Source: Mytilinidion resinicola (taxonomy: Eukaryota; Ascomycota; Dothideomycetes; Mytilinidiales; Mytilinidiaceae). From it: 64,000 nucleotides of DNA. Made by a program: the position numbers and the translations under genes. Shown piece after piece: positions 43,901 through 55,709 of this stretch. The notes under the pieces are model-generated. The model saw nothing but the letters and a program-made list of their open reading frames with translations, was not told the DNA's origin and made no database searches. The first letter of the stretch is position 1, and each line of letters begins with the position of its first letter. Location of the stretch: NCBI RefSeq assembly GCF_010093595.1, contig NW_022985442.1:1367456-1431455 (forward strand), in the 5' to 3' direction.

Positions 43901-46900
43901 TGAACTTCATGGAGACAGAGTCCAACATTGTGGCGCAGGCTGTGGATGAGTTTGTAGCCTCTTCCGTCCCTGGCAAGCGGGTAACCGGTATTGTATCGGA
44001 ACGTTGGCTTCACTTCCTCATCCTCAGCTTCACCTAAGCCAGCATCATGGTCGGGCCCTTCGGTATCCGTAGCATCCTCGTCAGAAGAAGAATCTGTGGT
44101 GTCGCTCTCATCGCTATCTTCAATGCTGGGGTCGAAGAGGACAGAGATACCAGACATGATAAGCCTTAGGAGGACCAGATTGCGTGATACTTCGTCGGAC
44201 CAGTCCTTCCCAGTGCCATCACGCTTGATCGGTGGATTTGGCTTGATCAGATCCAGCAGAGCGGTGGTCGCATTCTTACACTGCGAATTGAAAAGGCGGA
44301 TCGCGAAATCGATCTCCTCCTCATTCGGCGTGTGCCAAACAATGTTTAATTTCTTCGGGTCTGGAAGTCTGCCCCATGACTCGGTGGTGAGGCCCTTCTC
44401 AAGCTCGTCTTCCTCGTAGATGGAGTAGTCGATTGTGTAAGTGACTGTCAAGTTGAGCAGAAGATGGTGGATGAAGTTCGAAACATGCACCGTTGGAATG
44501 CCTTTGCAGTGCTTTTGCATGTACTCGGCAATCTCGAAAAGTTCTTTTTTCCAGGCAAGCACGGCGTCGCCGACATGTACAACGCACATGCTTAGCAGGC
44601 TGATGTTCCATACCAATGCACGGTCTCGAGGAAGAACCTCGGACCCCGTTGTCCTCGTGGATCCGGCTCCGTTGTCCTCAATTTCAACCCGAATTCCCGA
44701 CAGGAGATGAGGAAGTAGCCGCTTGAGAGCCTTTTCGGGATTGATCTTGACTAGACCATTGCAAATGAAAGCCATCGCGTCTCTAGCCTGATGAATGACA
44801 TGATTTGTCACGAAGTTGGCGATCTTGTCTAGGGCGATATCGAATAGCTCTGGCGAAAGTGCTGCTAGTAATGGTGTAAATGCTGCAGGGAGGGTGTTGA
44901 CTACGTTCTCCTCGGGCGATCCACTCCTCACGCGGGAGGCATCTGGGAGATTCTCTAGCAAAGTAAATACCCGTCCAAGGAAGGTGATCAAGAACTCCGC
45001 GAGGCCAGTTGTTGAAGATCTTAATATCATCTCCTCTTCTTGATCGCTAAGCTCTTGGTCGTAGTCGATCTCGCCGTCGGCACTCAGATTTTCTAGCCGG
45101 TCGACTTGTCCCATTATCCACTGGCCTGCCAATGCCGTGTCCGTACCTTCTATGGGAGTTTCTGTGCCATCACCAGTGAGTCGGCCATTCTGTCCCGGCC
45201 TCTTTTCTTTGGTCAAATCGTGGAACGGAACTGTATAGCATACGCCTTGGATGTATGACAACGTATGTAAAGTCTTTTCTAGGTCGTTCGCGTCAATGCC
45301 TGGCAGAGCAAGCCCCAAGACTGTGGTAACGTGACATCTATAACCCTTAGTTCTCGCCATTACCTTTGACAGCATATGAAGTGCGCGTATGGAGGATATG
45401 GTCCGGTGTACCTCAACAAGACCTTGCATGGCTGGATATATCCTCTGAAGCGCCCCGGGAAGAATGAGGGTTGGTTCCAAGAAAGCAAGGCTCTGGAGCG
45501 TTGACAGCGAGAAGTTCATAGCTGTTCCACTCTTCGCGAAGATTCCCATGTAGATAACGTCTCGAAGGCATAGGACGAATCGCCGCTTGAGTACATCATT
45601 GAGTCTCCTCTCCTCAGGAACCTCCATCTCGCCACTATGCTCCCGATTCCAACGCATGACGAAGAAGTCAGCGAGATAGTAGACAAGCTGTGAGAGCGAC
45701 TTCGTCCAATCACCTGAATTGGATGGATGGAAGAAAGTCTCGATCCCCTGGATCAAGCCTTCAAGTTTGACCAAAATTGAGTCAGGGTGGTCCAAACAAG
45801 CAGGAGACAAGGACATTACAATCCAACGAGCAATATGGTGGGCAATTGGGTGCTTTCTCTGATCTCTGTCAAGCATCACGGCCAGACCGGCGCCTAGGTC
45901 TACGGTCGAGCTGTAGGGAGTCAAAGCCTGTCCAACTGGGATCTGAAGTAGTCTGAGAATAGCGGTAAATATGAGTGCTGATTGCTCGCTCGTAAAGATA
46001 CCATGTTGAGAGAAAGGAATATGCTGTGTTGGTAAGGAATCCCTCGCCAATCTAGACAAGATGTCGACGAAGTGCACATCGAACAGTCTCGACCTGTTCA
46101 TTAGAGACCAAAGATGGAAGAAAGTTGGCAGGTAGGTCTGTGGCTGGAGCGCATCTTTCTCCTCTGATGCCGGGAACGTGGGGAGAAGTAGGTTGAGCAA
46201 GCCAACGACTACGAATGCATTTTCAGAGAACGAGGTGCTAAAGTAGGGAAGGAATTCTTCAAACATCGCAGGAATATCTTGCGTGTCAAAGTAAAGTTGT
46301 GCAAATGTAGCCAGCTTCGTCAGCGTCCGGATATTGCGCTTGACATTGGTAGGATGAGATGCCCCTGACTCCGAGGGAAATACGAACATCTTCATTTCTC
46401 TGAAGAGCGGTTTCCAGTCCAATATCAAGTCTTTTCCCGGACGAAGATAATGCTTTCGCCTGTGAAAGAACCTGTTAGTCCATGTGATTGGCTGGGTGTT
46501 TCAAGATGTCTTCACTTACTTCGTCAAGACCATGAACATGCTCGCAAAGCGCTCCGCCACCAGATAATCAAGACCCGGGGCAAGCGCCAGCTCGTAGTAG
46601 AGTTTGACAAGCTTGACGCGGGTGTTGCGTGGAAGGTCGAACTTCAGTGACAGCCATCCTCTAATCTCTCGAGTCCAGTGTACCGCACCCGGCGCAAAGT
46701 CTCCCGCAGAAACCGCTATGAAGAGATGTTTTATGCATGTGTTGAGGTTCTCCTCCCTCTCCGATGCATCTTCGGTCTCGTACGGTAAATATTTGAAGTA
46801 CGGAAAGGTCCGCGGGCGACTGCGACTCTGCTTTTCAGCATTGTTGCCATTCGCCGTACCATTTGAGTCGCGCCAGTCTCCACCTGGCGACGTGGCTCGC

Positions 46901-46968
46901 GATACGTCCATACTAGTCGAGGTGTCGAGGGCGCTCATGAGCTGACCTATGCGTTCGTTACCGGCCAT
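40934..46968 (-). CDS. BLM10: proteasome activator BLM10/PA200
   Basis: Three exons (46968-46520, 46459-41065, 40996-40934) encode 1968 residues. The introns are 60 bp (GTAAGT...CACAG) and 68 bp (GTGAGT...ACAG). The protein is a HEAT-repeat solenoid that caps the 20S proteasome in an ATP-independent way. The start MAGNERIGQLMSAL, then YFKYLPYETEDASERE, and the very long repeat body are typical. The last exon encodes only 20 residues, AFEPDQLEDLEGVLWKSYFA. Reading through the second intron instead would destroy this conserved tail, so the splice is well supported. The C-terminus is Tyr-Phe-Ala, the position of the HbYX motif that docks into alpha-ring pockets, but with Phe where Tyr is expected. 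An acidic Asp/Glu/Ser stretch (DSDESDTTDSSSDEDATD) interrupts the middle. It is divergent from PSF3 across about 940 bp. Confidence 0.97.
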
Positions 46969-47908
46969 GGTGAGGAGGGTCAACCGTGGGACTCGAGGGT
47001 GTGGAGGGGTCGGAGGGTGTATTGTGCGCAGAAGTGGTCATCAAAGAGAATGAATAGCTCGTAACGGATGGAAACTATGCAGGTGGTAACGTTAGCTTGT
47101 TCTATAGAGTGAATCGGGCGCGGTAGCGGCTGGAATGAGATATTCATTCACCCCGACACACAAGGCCGGGGCAGCTCGGCGTGGAACTTACTAGAGTTGA
47201 GCCTCGTGTAGTGGGTGTTTTGTGCCCAACGACGCAGCGCAGGAGTAGGATGCAGAAGTTAAAGTGACGGCGATATGTAGGTAGCCGTCGTCTACTGCGG
47301 GATGTCGATGACCGGGGACTGTCTGGAGCTATGGCCTGCTCTCCGCACAGCGCCTCGACGGAGTTGATGGTGGCAGGCGACCTTAGGCGCTGCTAAGCCA
47401 AGAGCCGCTGCTTTATCTCCGACACCACCAACGACGATTCACAGCGTCGCGCAAAGAAATAGTCGCGTGCGCTTCTTCTGGAAGGTCGTCGAAAAAGAGG
47501 AAAGTCTGAGAAGAGGTCAATTGGTGCAGAAGGCCAGCGCGAGCATGGTGTTTTAAGGCCGCACTTGTCTGCAGGCAATCACGACTACGCAATTCAAATC
47601 GGGGCGAAAATGTAAGGCGAGAGATCTCTTTCATGCACGTCCAGTCACGCGTCGATCCATCTGTTTTCTTCTGCGTCCTTCTCCTTGAGTCTTTTCAAGA
47701 ATTCCCCACTCTTCGTGGTGGTGCATGCCTATGTTGGCTGTAGTAGTGGCACAACGCGTCTTGGATGCGACTCTGCCGACTGGACATTCATGCCTGCACT
47801 CTGCATTCACACGTGTCATATGCTGTCCTTCACTCCGAAACACGTAGTCATCTTGACATGCAGACTCGCCCAGAAAAATACTAATATTTGGGGATAGACT
47901 AAGTCTCC
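46969..47908. other. divergent BLM10/PSF3 promoter region
   Basis: 940 bp between the two divergent start codons. Only short frames occur. A pyrimidine-rich leader precedes PSF3, and no other gene is seen. Confidence 0.6.
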
Positions 47909-48715
47909 ATGTCTTACTACGATATCGACGCCATCCTCACGGATGCTCAGGTAAATATCACATCTGCATTACCATATCATTTTCACTACTCTCCAAATGG
48001 CTTACAATATAAACAGAAAGTGCCATGTACATTCGAACTCACCGTGCCCGGTCTGGGCTTCCTTGACGGAAACATGGATGGTGACGTAAGATACTCTCCC
48101 CTACTGAATACTAAACATCCCCTATCCTAACACCCATGCAGATGAAGAAGGACTCCAAAGTCGAACTCCCAATCTGGCTCGGCGAGATGCTCTCCCTAAG
48201 GTCCACCACCACCGCCAACCCCTTCCTCCCTCACCAACTCCCACTAACCCCCCATCCAGCGAAATGATGAACACCGACTCCCTTGTCACCCTCAGCATCC
48301 CCTCTGCCCTGGGCCCACGCGTCTTCAACGCACTAAAAGCAGACCCCAGAACCGTCGACCTCCGCGCGCTCGCCTCGCACTTCTACAACCTCGCGACGCG
48401 GCTGCTAGAGATGTATGTTGAGGATATTAACAAGTCTGAGGAGCAGGAAATGATTCGAGTGTTGAGTGAGACGTTCAAAGCGCGCGCGGCGGTAATAGCA
48501 GATCAAGCGAATAATGTGAGGGGCACGCTGGGGGAAGGTGCGGATTTCTTGAGGGGGCTGGATGAGAATGAGCGGCAGTGTATGTTTGAATACCTTTCCT
48601 ACCGCACGTCTCCTGCGGCTACTAACAACTCTTTCGCTTTGTAGTGTTCCGCGCTGCACACGACAGCGCGAAATCAGTGCGGGCATGGGTGGCGGAGGGT
48701 ATGAAGAAGAAGTGA
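47909..48715 (+). CDS. PSF3: GINS complex subunit Psf3
   Basis: Five exons (47909-47950, 48017-48085, 48142-48200, 48260-48579, 48645-48715) encode 186 residues, the expected size. The introns of 66, 56, 59 and 65 bp all have GT-AG ends. The N-terminal MSYYDIDAILTDAQ, then VPCTFELTVPGLGFLDGN, then KVELPIWLGEMLS is the diagnostic Psf3 start. The helical domain includes NALKADPRTVDLRALASHFY and ENERQLFRAAHDSAKSVRAW. GINS binds Cdc45 and MCM2-7 to form the active replicative helicase in the nucleus. The coding strand is C-rich up to about 48390 and G-rich afterwards. Confidence 0.97.
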
Positions 48716-48954
48716 GTGGGTTTGCTGCCCATGTGTTAGAGTTGAAAAGAATGTATGAACGAAATGAAGACTATACAAGATGAAAAAACAATGCAACCAC
48801 TCCAACGCAACCTACTACGACTCTATACACATAATGTGATTCTGAAGCCAAAATCCCTCCGCTCTCCCACTCTTTGCTCATCTCCAAAAAAGATTGCACC
48901 ACTAGGTTCCTCCTTTCTAAGGCCCCCAAAAAGTCAAAAGGAAAATTCGCATAT
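48716..48954. other. short spacer between PSF3 and tRNA-His
   Basis: 3' flank of PSF3. Below 48950 the minus strand downstream of the tRNA has no long T run immediately next to it. Nothing else is seen. Confidence 0.5.
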
Positions 48955-49035
48955 TGGCGTCACCGCGAATCGAACGCGGGTTATATCGGGGTTGTGCTCC
49001 ACAACGATATGTCCTAACCACTAGACCATGACACC
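48955..49035 (-). tRNA. trnH-GUG: tRNA-His (GTG) with 9-nt intron
   Basis: On the minus strand a full cloverleaf folds. The 7-bp acceptor stem is GGTGTCA with TGACGCC, and the D arm contains GGTC...GTGGTTA. The anticodon stem is TATCG/CGATA, and the T arm is CCGCG-TTCGATT-CGCGG, with discriminator A. The anticodon GTG sits in TTGTGG. The anticodon loop is nine bases too long. Removing AGCACAACC (plus 48990-48998), directly after position 37, gives the normal seven-base loop TTGTGGC. That is the canonical tRNA intron site. No 5' extra G is encoded beyond G1; in eukaryotes the -1 G of tRNA-His is added after transcription. Confident. Confidence 0.95.
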
Positions 49036-49814
49036 TTACTGGAATTGAGTTGTGCGGAAATTAATTATAATATAATCCAGGATCCTCTGGCAGGTCTTTG
49101 CGCTTCGAGGTTTGAGTGCCAAAAACTGGGGGTGTGTGTCATAATTTTGGGAAGTTGGTGGGTGAATATTGGCCATTGGTGGTGGGCGGCCTGGTGGAGC
49201 GGGGAAGGTCCACGGGTGGGGCGGAGTTGGTGATGGGTTTTATTGGTCGGGTTCAGGGCTTTCGTAGACTCCGTAATGCAGGTGTGCTAACGGTTTTGAG
49301 TGTGATTTCATTGATAGAGGGTTAACACTCTTCCTATCATGCTGCAACCTTCCAAAAGATCGATTTGTTACAAACCGCCTTGAGAATAGAAAAGGCCGCT
49401 CATATACGGCTACTGCAATGTTTAATTCTACTGAAATACCTTACACCGTCGTTTCCGACAGTCCACACATTGTAACCATTCGCATAGTCATCAGCAAGAC
49501 CGAGCTTCAGAACATGCAGTATTCACATCACGCAGAAAAAAGCCATGGTGTTCCGATCATATTCATTCAACGATCCTATAGAGGGGTCTGAAATACACAG
49601 TGCATGCCAAACGCCCAAAGAAAAGAGCTAGGTCCAAGGAAAAGAGTGTACCGAAGTAAATCAGCTATCGACAGTTTGTCAAGTTTGGTGCTACCATATC
49701 GGCAACCCATATCATACTATACTACTCGCAGCGCTACGAACCAAGCTATGTCTTCCAGCGGCCGACATAGCTTTCGATGTTCATAATCCAGAGCCTTTGC
49801 GTGCTTTGGTGTAT
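49036..49814. other. intergenic, no gene seen
   Basis: Upstream of the tRNA and downstream of the membrane protein gene. AT-rich, with short frames only. Confidence 0.5.
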
Positions 49815-51110
49815 TTACCAAGTGTGCATTTCGCCCTGCGCGGAAACCTGCCCCTGGGCATCCGCCACCAGCTTCTGCAGCGCTGGGCCCATGACGACCC
49901 AGATCTCGAAGACCATGATGGGCATGAGGATTATCATGACGGCAAACATGACGAGCGTGATCTTAACATAGAGGAATACTAGGCGACGGCGGGCCTCCCA
50001 GTTGAACGAACGCCACGCATCGACGAAGCCGATAGCGCCAGAGCCGCCGAGGATAGCTGGGACAACCTTGCCGGCGAAGGAGCGGTCAAATGGAACTATA
50101 CATTCCGAATCTTCCGGCAGTAGGCTGGCCTCGACACGGACCAAAGTTACAATAGCAGGGAGGGTGACGAAGAGCGCCGAAAGGAGGACCACGGCGACGA
50201 GGGAGGTCACACGGAGCGCGAGCAGGAACCAGTCAACGCCTTTGTAGGTGGCAAGCTCGTTGCCGTTGAGACGGTTGAGACGAAGGACGTAGACAAAGCC
50301 TACGGCGACGTACAGCGAGGCGTACCCGGCGCAGGCCTTGACAGCGGCCGGGAGCGCAAGCTGGCGCCAGGAGGATGCCGGGGGCATGCGGCGCCAGAAG
50401 CGCTTGTTGGAGGGCATCGAGATGACAGTGTGAGTCCATGCCGCGTGGACACGGGCAAGGAGGACAGCGGAGAGCGAAGAGAAGATGAAAAAGCGGCCCG
50501 GGATGAAGCCAGGGATCACGGCATCCAAAATCTTGGTCACGAACGCATGTGTGAAGTTGTAGAAGATGAAGGGAACCAGTCCGCGCCATTTAGAGAGGGG
50601 ACCAGCCTGGGACTTGAGGTGTCGGAGTGTGGTGCGGATCTTGGAAGTGATGGGCTTCGCACGGACGAGGGTGACGTTGGGGCCTGCGTTCTCTTCGACA
50701 TTGCCGTCGTTCTTCATGAGAGGGTCGGCGTCTTCGGGAGGGGAGGTGAGGGCGATTTCGGCGCTGGGGCTCTCGACCTAGCCATATATTAATATTGGTC
50801 CACCAAATTGAATAGATATATTTAGACATACCATCGCTAGAGTTGCAACGACGTCTTTGAGGGTGTACTCAAGCTAGGTTGTTGTCAGTGGTGTTGAAGT
50901 GAGAGGTACGAGGCTACAGTCCCCCAGAAGAGCACATACAGAGCTCAAGATGACCGTGAAGACGATGAAGGTCGTGAAGAGCAAAGCCTGTCCCCAGCCG
51001 GGGATCTTAATCTCAACTGGCTTGCCATCGCCATTCTTGAAGCCCTCAGAGGCAGCTTGAACGCCGCGACGAACGAGGGCGTGACCGACGTGACCGACGT
51101 AACCAACCAT
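49815..51110 (-). CDS. multi-pass fungal membrane protein
   Basis: Three exons (51110-50940, 50873-50832, 50777-49815) encode 391 residues. The introns are 66 bp (GTATGT...CCTAG) and 54 bp (GTATGT...GCTAG). The middle exon is only 42 bases. About six hydrophobic segments are visible. One is in exon 1 (ALLFTTFIVFTVILSS). The rest are in exon 3, for example FIFSSLSAVLLARVHAAW, YASLYVAVGFVYVLRL, VTSLVAVVLLSALFVTLPA and VKITLVMFAVMIILMPIMVF. The exon 1 start MVGYVGHVGHALVRRGVQAA resembles a family often labelled 'ubiquitin carrier protein' in fungal annotations, a name with no support in the sequence. No catalytic motif is seen. It is a transporter-like or structural membrane protein of unknown role. 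Confidence 0.83.
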
Positions 51111-52149
51111 GATGAACTAGAATCAGAGCACAAACACAGAAGAGGTGTAAGAGAAAGTGTCCTTGATGAAGGCGGACAAGTGTGGGGTTGATAAAGGAAG
51201 AGACAAGATGAGGGAGAGGCGTGCGGGAGGCTTTGGTTACGTACCTCCTGTAGACGAAGGCGCAGCTCAAACGGTGAACGGCGGCAAGGCAACCGTCCGC
51301 CGGGCTCATGAATCCCGGCGATTTGGCCCCAAGCTGTGTCAAAAGCAGCCAGGGCCCGTCTTTATTTGGTATCACTTGGCACGCGTCCGCCTGCTCTGCC
51401 GGCCAATCGCCGCCCCCTGAACTGGTGATTCTTCACATCTCGCCTCTGAACTCGACGGATGCGGGATGCTTCTTCGTATTCTCTATTGGCACCATAAATA
51501 CTTTGGCCTTGGATATTTCTTTAAGCTCATAATTGCCACATCAATCCATCTTTCAAAAACTGTTTTTCGACGACTTTCAAAGTTTGGCAATCTCAGCCTT
51601 CTGTCGCCATAATAATCGTACGAGGAACAGCATCCTTCGACGAATCCGCCTTACCGGTCCGATCCCACCACTGTGCCCCTTCCTTCTCCCTCGCCCTATA
51701 GCCCTAACTCCGCTTATTATAGTAATATGTAATATGCTCATCCTGCTAATCATTCACATTTCCATGTCACCTTCATTGATCTACGTTGTACACAGCCAGA
51801 CTCTCAAACTCAGCCTTGCACACAAAACTCCGTCGCATCACATTTCCTCTGCATGTATCCACAACACCTCGCCTGATATGCGCAATTGCTGTGCACCAAC
51901 ATCCATGACTTCTTGGCTGCGGCACAGGATGCTCTAGTTCGAAACGCACGCAGCACCAGCCTCGAAGCAAAGCAACGGCGAGGCAAAGTCTGACCACTCC
52001 AACTGCGTGCTTCGCACATTCTAGACCGGGTCTTTTGCCTTGCAACAATCGTTGAGAAAAGGCCATCAGCCAACTGTATGCATTTTGTTTTAGCAGGGGT
52101 GCTCGTATTGCCCGATCCCGTCCACCCACCATCGAGCTTGAATCATATC
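51111..52149. other. intergenic, no gene seen
   Basis: Promoter side of the multi-pass membrane protein and 3' flank of the SET gene. No supported gene. Confidence 0.5.
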
Positions 52150-54782
52150 CTACGCCTCATCATCCATCAATAGGACCCATCTACTCTCTCTCCCCCCCTC
52201 TGCTCCCCCATATTTATCGTCTTCACGGACGAACACCTCCCACGCCTCAAACTGCACGACCTCCGCTGCCCAGAATATGACGTCTCTGCGCTCGCTGCAA
52301 GCCGTCCACACACCACTCACATCGCGAGCCACTTCAGCGATCTTCTCCGCCACGAACTCGTATGCTGGGGGTACGTAGGCCTGGTCGGCGCCTGCAGCGA
52401 AATCCCGCAGCTTAGACTTGTAGAAGGCGCGGAGGTTGTGGAGCCAGGCGTAAATTTTTGAGGATGGGGTGTTTCTGTGGTGGTGGTCGTTAGATATTCG
52501 AAAGCATAAATGTGATGTAGCCAAATGAGGAGTATGGAAGTACGAGTAGTGGAGCAGAATCAAGTTCAATGATGTAAAGAGATGTAGTACTCACTCAGTC
52601 AAGACATACGCATACGCCAGCCAAAGCACCCACACTACGTCCTCACAATCTGCAGCTTGCATCTCAGCTGCGTCCATAGGATCTACGAGCACGTTACCTA
52701 CGCCTTCCACAAAGGCGCGTGCAGCGGCTGGGTTCTCTGTCTCCAGCTGCGCAATGGCCTCGCGCGTAGTCAAGATAGAGCTCGGAGATAGGATACTTGA
52801 GCGCTCGTCCACGAACTCCGGGAGCACTTTGCGAAGCTCAGCGATATTGCTATCCACGACATTTAGCTGCCCCTTGCGATAAACGCTTGCATAGTGCTGT
52901 CTCGTGTTTGTCGGCTCGCCATTGGGCGCACCTCCGGCTATCTTCTGGTGCCGCACTTGCAGAACTTGGAGGAGCTGTCTCACGGCACCGATGATGTGGC
53001 GACCGGGTTTCCAGTCTGGGAGATCGTAGTGGAGGCTTTGCGGCCTACTTGTCGTATACAGGTATATGCCGAGGGCGACCTTAAAGAGAAGTGGTGGAAT
53101 TCCGCCGAGCCAGGAGTGCTTGTTGTCGTATCGGCCGAGTTTGCAGTCGGAGGATCGGAGGTAAAGGTCTCGGCCGAAATCTTCTTCACTCATGTCTTTC
53201 GGTTCCAGGAGGTGGTTCTCGAGGATGATCTGTTTGATAGGTGGGATCAGACCGCCGAGTTTGACCGCTACTTGTTCGAAAGGGTTGTTAGGGATGCAAA
53301 AGCCGTATCCGGCGAGCACTATAGTGGAATGGAGATTAGTATATATGATGGTCCGAAGGATATTTAATATATCACATATTGAAAGAGTGGGCTCTGATAG
53401 GAGGCGAGCGGAATTTCAGTGTTTGAAAAGAGGAGGACCGAGGTGATGGTTGGATATCTAGGCAGGGATTGATTCTAGGTATTACGGAGGACGTATGTGC
53501 TATACTTGAGACTCCAAGGAGCTAGTAGATTCTGAAGCCACAAAGTTCAAAGAAACAAGAACTTGATACTTACATTCTTCATTGCCCTTGGATCCATAGT
53601 TGTTGAATATCTCGTCGCCTTTCTTCAAGGGTTCATATGTGCTCAATGCGAAGGCGTCAAATCTCATATCCCAATCCACTCTTGCATTACTATCATGGTT
53701 GAGGGAGTCTAAGAAGGGGTAGAGAACGGAGAACCGCTCTAGTTCAAGATTAGGGAACACAAGTGTTGAGTCGAAACCTCGCGAGGTAAAGATGGAAGCA
53801 GCCCAAACATAAGAATCCCTGCGTTAATCTCCAATTAGCAATCGTCCATCGTCTATCGGTCGTTGGACGTGGAATTCGAACGAAATAGGCACGAGTAATT
53901 TTCTGCATGTTGCGGGCAACAGCAGACGCATTGGCCGTGAATTAACGTGTTTACGGCGCCAGACGAGAAGAGGAACCTCGAAAGCTGACATGGCGGAAGC
54001 TAGACACAGTTTTCAAGCTTCCACAAGATATCTAATTGTAATTCCAGGGGCGGTGGCGCTTTTGTAATCTTGGGTTACAGCTCAAAATAGCCTCACTTCT
54101 CCTGCTAGCGCATAGACCGAAGGATCATTTGGCCGAGCTGACAGTTGGGACAGGGGTGGCAAATATGATGCCAAATTCTCAGAAAACGAAAATAGCATGG
54201 GAATAGGAGGTCCTAGCTGGTACAGTCTTACCAGGAGAATTGGCTACAATCTATTCCACGCTCTTTGAGAGCGTCCATGACAAGCTCCCATTCGCTCTTC
54301 CATAGACCATGGCGAATATCGCGAAAGGTGTCTAGATTAGTTGCGCCTAACCACTTGCGGTCCTCGGTAGTGAAGTATATGATCGTATCAAAGGTCGTAG
54401 GCAGAGCATTGATGTAAGGGGCCCAGAAGGAGCGGTCCTTGAGCGAGGCCTGTTCAAGGAGTACGAAACGAGAAAGAATATGAGATGGGACAACATCCCA
54501 TAGCGACGTCAGGGTGCTACCACAGAAACGAACAGATACGCCATCGAGGACTTTCTCTTCGATGGGTATGATGTTGAGATAGGAAAGTGACAGTGTTGTT
54601 GGACACGAGCAAATGTTGAACTTTGATGGAGACTCGTTGCCGTCGACGTCGGACAGTGCTCGAAAGCGAAAAGCATGCTGCTCATCCTCGGCGAGCTCTA
54701 CAGCTGGGCTCTTCTGGCCTCCGTTGCTCTCAAACCACGATACCAAGTCACGGGCCCGCGCCCTAGCGGCAGAGGCTACCAT
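52150..54782 (-). CDS. SET-domain protein lysine methyltransferase (LSMT/SETD3-like)
   Basis: Four exons (54782-54232, 53818-53574, 53318-52595, 52474-52150) encode 614 residues, with the frame intact across introns of 413, 255 and 120 bp. The N-terminal part (RDLVSWFESNGG) opens the split SET domain. The S-adenosylmethionine-binding motif is FLDSLNHDSNA (Asn224-His225), and the catalytic-side motif is IFNNYGSKGNEELLAGYGF with Tyr258. A helical Rubisco-LSMT-type substrate-binding region follows (residues about 270-600). Such enzymes methylate lysine or histidine on ribosomal proteins, actin or other non-histone targets; the substrate here is unknown. ATG 54782 was chosen because homologous sequence starts there. 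An in-frame ATG at 54953 would add 57 Pro-rich residues, including a triplicated repeat. The long introns are unlike other genes in the window. Confidence 0.9.
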
Positions 54783-54785
54783 GTT

Positions 54786-54815
54786 GAGGGACCAAGGGAC
54801 CAAGGGACCAAGAGT
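54786..54815 (+). repeat. short GGGACCAA tandem next to SET start
   Basis: Three units of GGGACCAA(G) in the leader of the SET gene, four bases upstream of the preferred ATG. Read in the upstream-extended frame, they encode repeats of Leu-Val-Pro. Confidence 0.6.
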
Positions 54816-54953
54816 AACCGGGATGCTGGCGGGTTGGCGAGGCAGGAAGAAACCGGGAGCGTCCGGGATGGCTATTGGAATATGTGGCTGGATGGTTCTC
54901 TGATGGTGGTCAGAGATTTTCGAATAGTGAACGAGGTGTATCGTCCGGGGCAT

Positions 54954-55709
54954 CGGACTTCGGGCATGTCGCCGATCCGGCAGCGAGGCACATGAACGGA
55001 GAATACGCTTGGCAGCAGGAGGGCTACGGGCCAGGATCTAGATGTCAACCTTGGGCCCATCATAGGTCAACGTTGCAGAAGCAAGCGCCTGTGAGAGAGC
55101 GGTGTCAAGACACGGGAGGATCCGTATGGCCAGCAACCGGCATGGTGGCTTCAACGGGGAATAATACGAGAAATGCGGACACCGCACCGCAGCCGGCAGT
55201 CAAGTGAAGCTAGAACTGCTTCCCTGTATCTCTTGGACGAACAGCGAAGACGGCGTGAGAGAAATGGCGCGGCGGTGGTCGCTGCGAGGGAGGAAGCGCG
55301 ATATTACGAGGGCGAGGTTCGCTTTTTTGCCGGTTTGGGGCATATTTGACGATTCAACTATGACACACCAAGAAGACTTCAGGGCTCGCAGGAGTGGGGT
55401 TGCCAGTGTGCCAGCGTGCCAGCATGGCCTTGCCCCGCAGGAGCAGCTTCATTTCAAGGTCAGCAGCGTGGCGCGTATTACAAGGTCACGATACGCCTAT
55501 AGCAGGTAACAGCCCCTCCCGTGATGGAGGGCTGCTGAGTGGTAAAGGGCTAGCTGCACACGTAAGGCACCGCGTCCAGTGCATCTGATAATGTCCGCCT
55601 GAGACTCGTACATTCTGCTCGTACTTCGTACCCCGTGTTTGGTCAATTCGCGGAGGGCTCTTGGCGGCCACGAGCCTCCAGCAGTTTGCCGGAAGCTGGC
55701 GGATGCGCG
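54954..55709. other. intergenic, no gene seen
   Basis: Upstream of the SET gene. Only short frames occur, and there is a small CCAGYGTG tandem near 55404-55428. Confidence 0.45.

Noticed and set aside
53819..54231. Possible transposon or hidden exon inside the first SET intron
   Set aside because: I found no terminal inverted repeats, and the flanking protein sequence joins perfectly without any extra exon.
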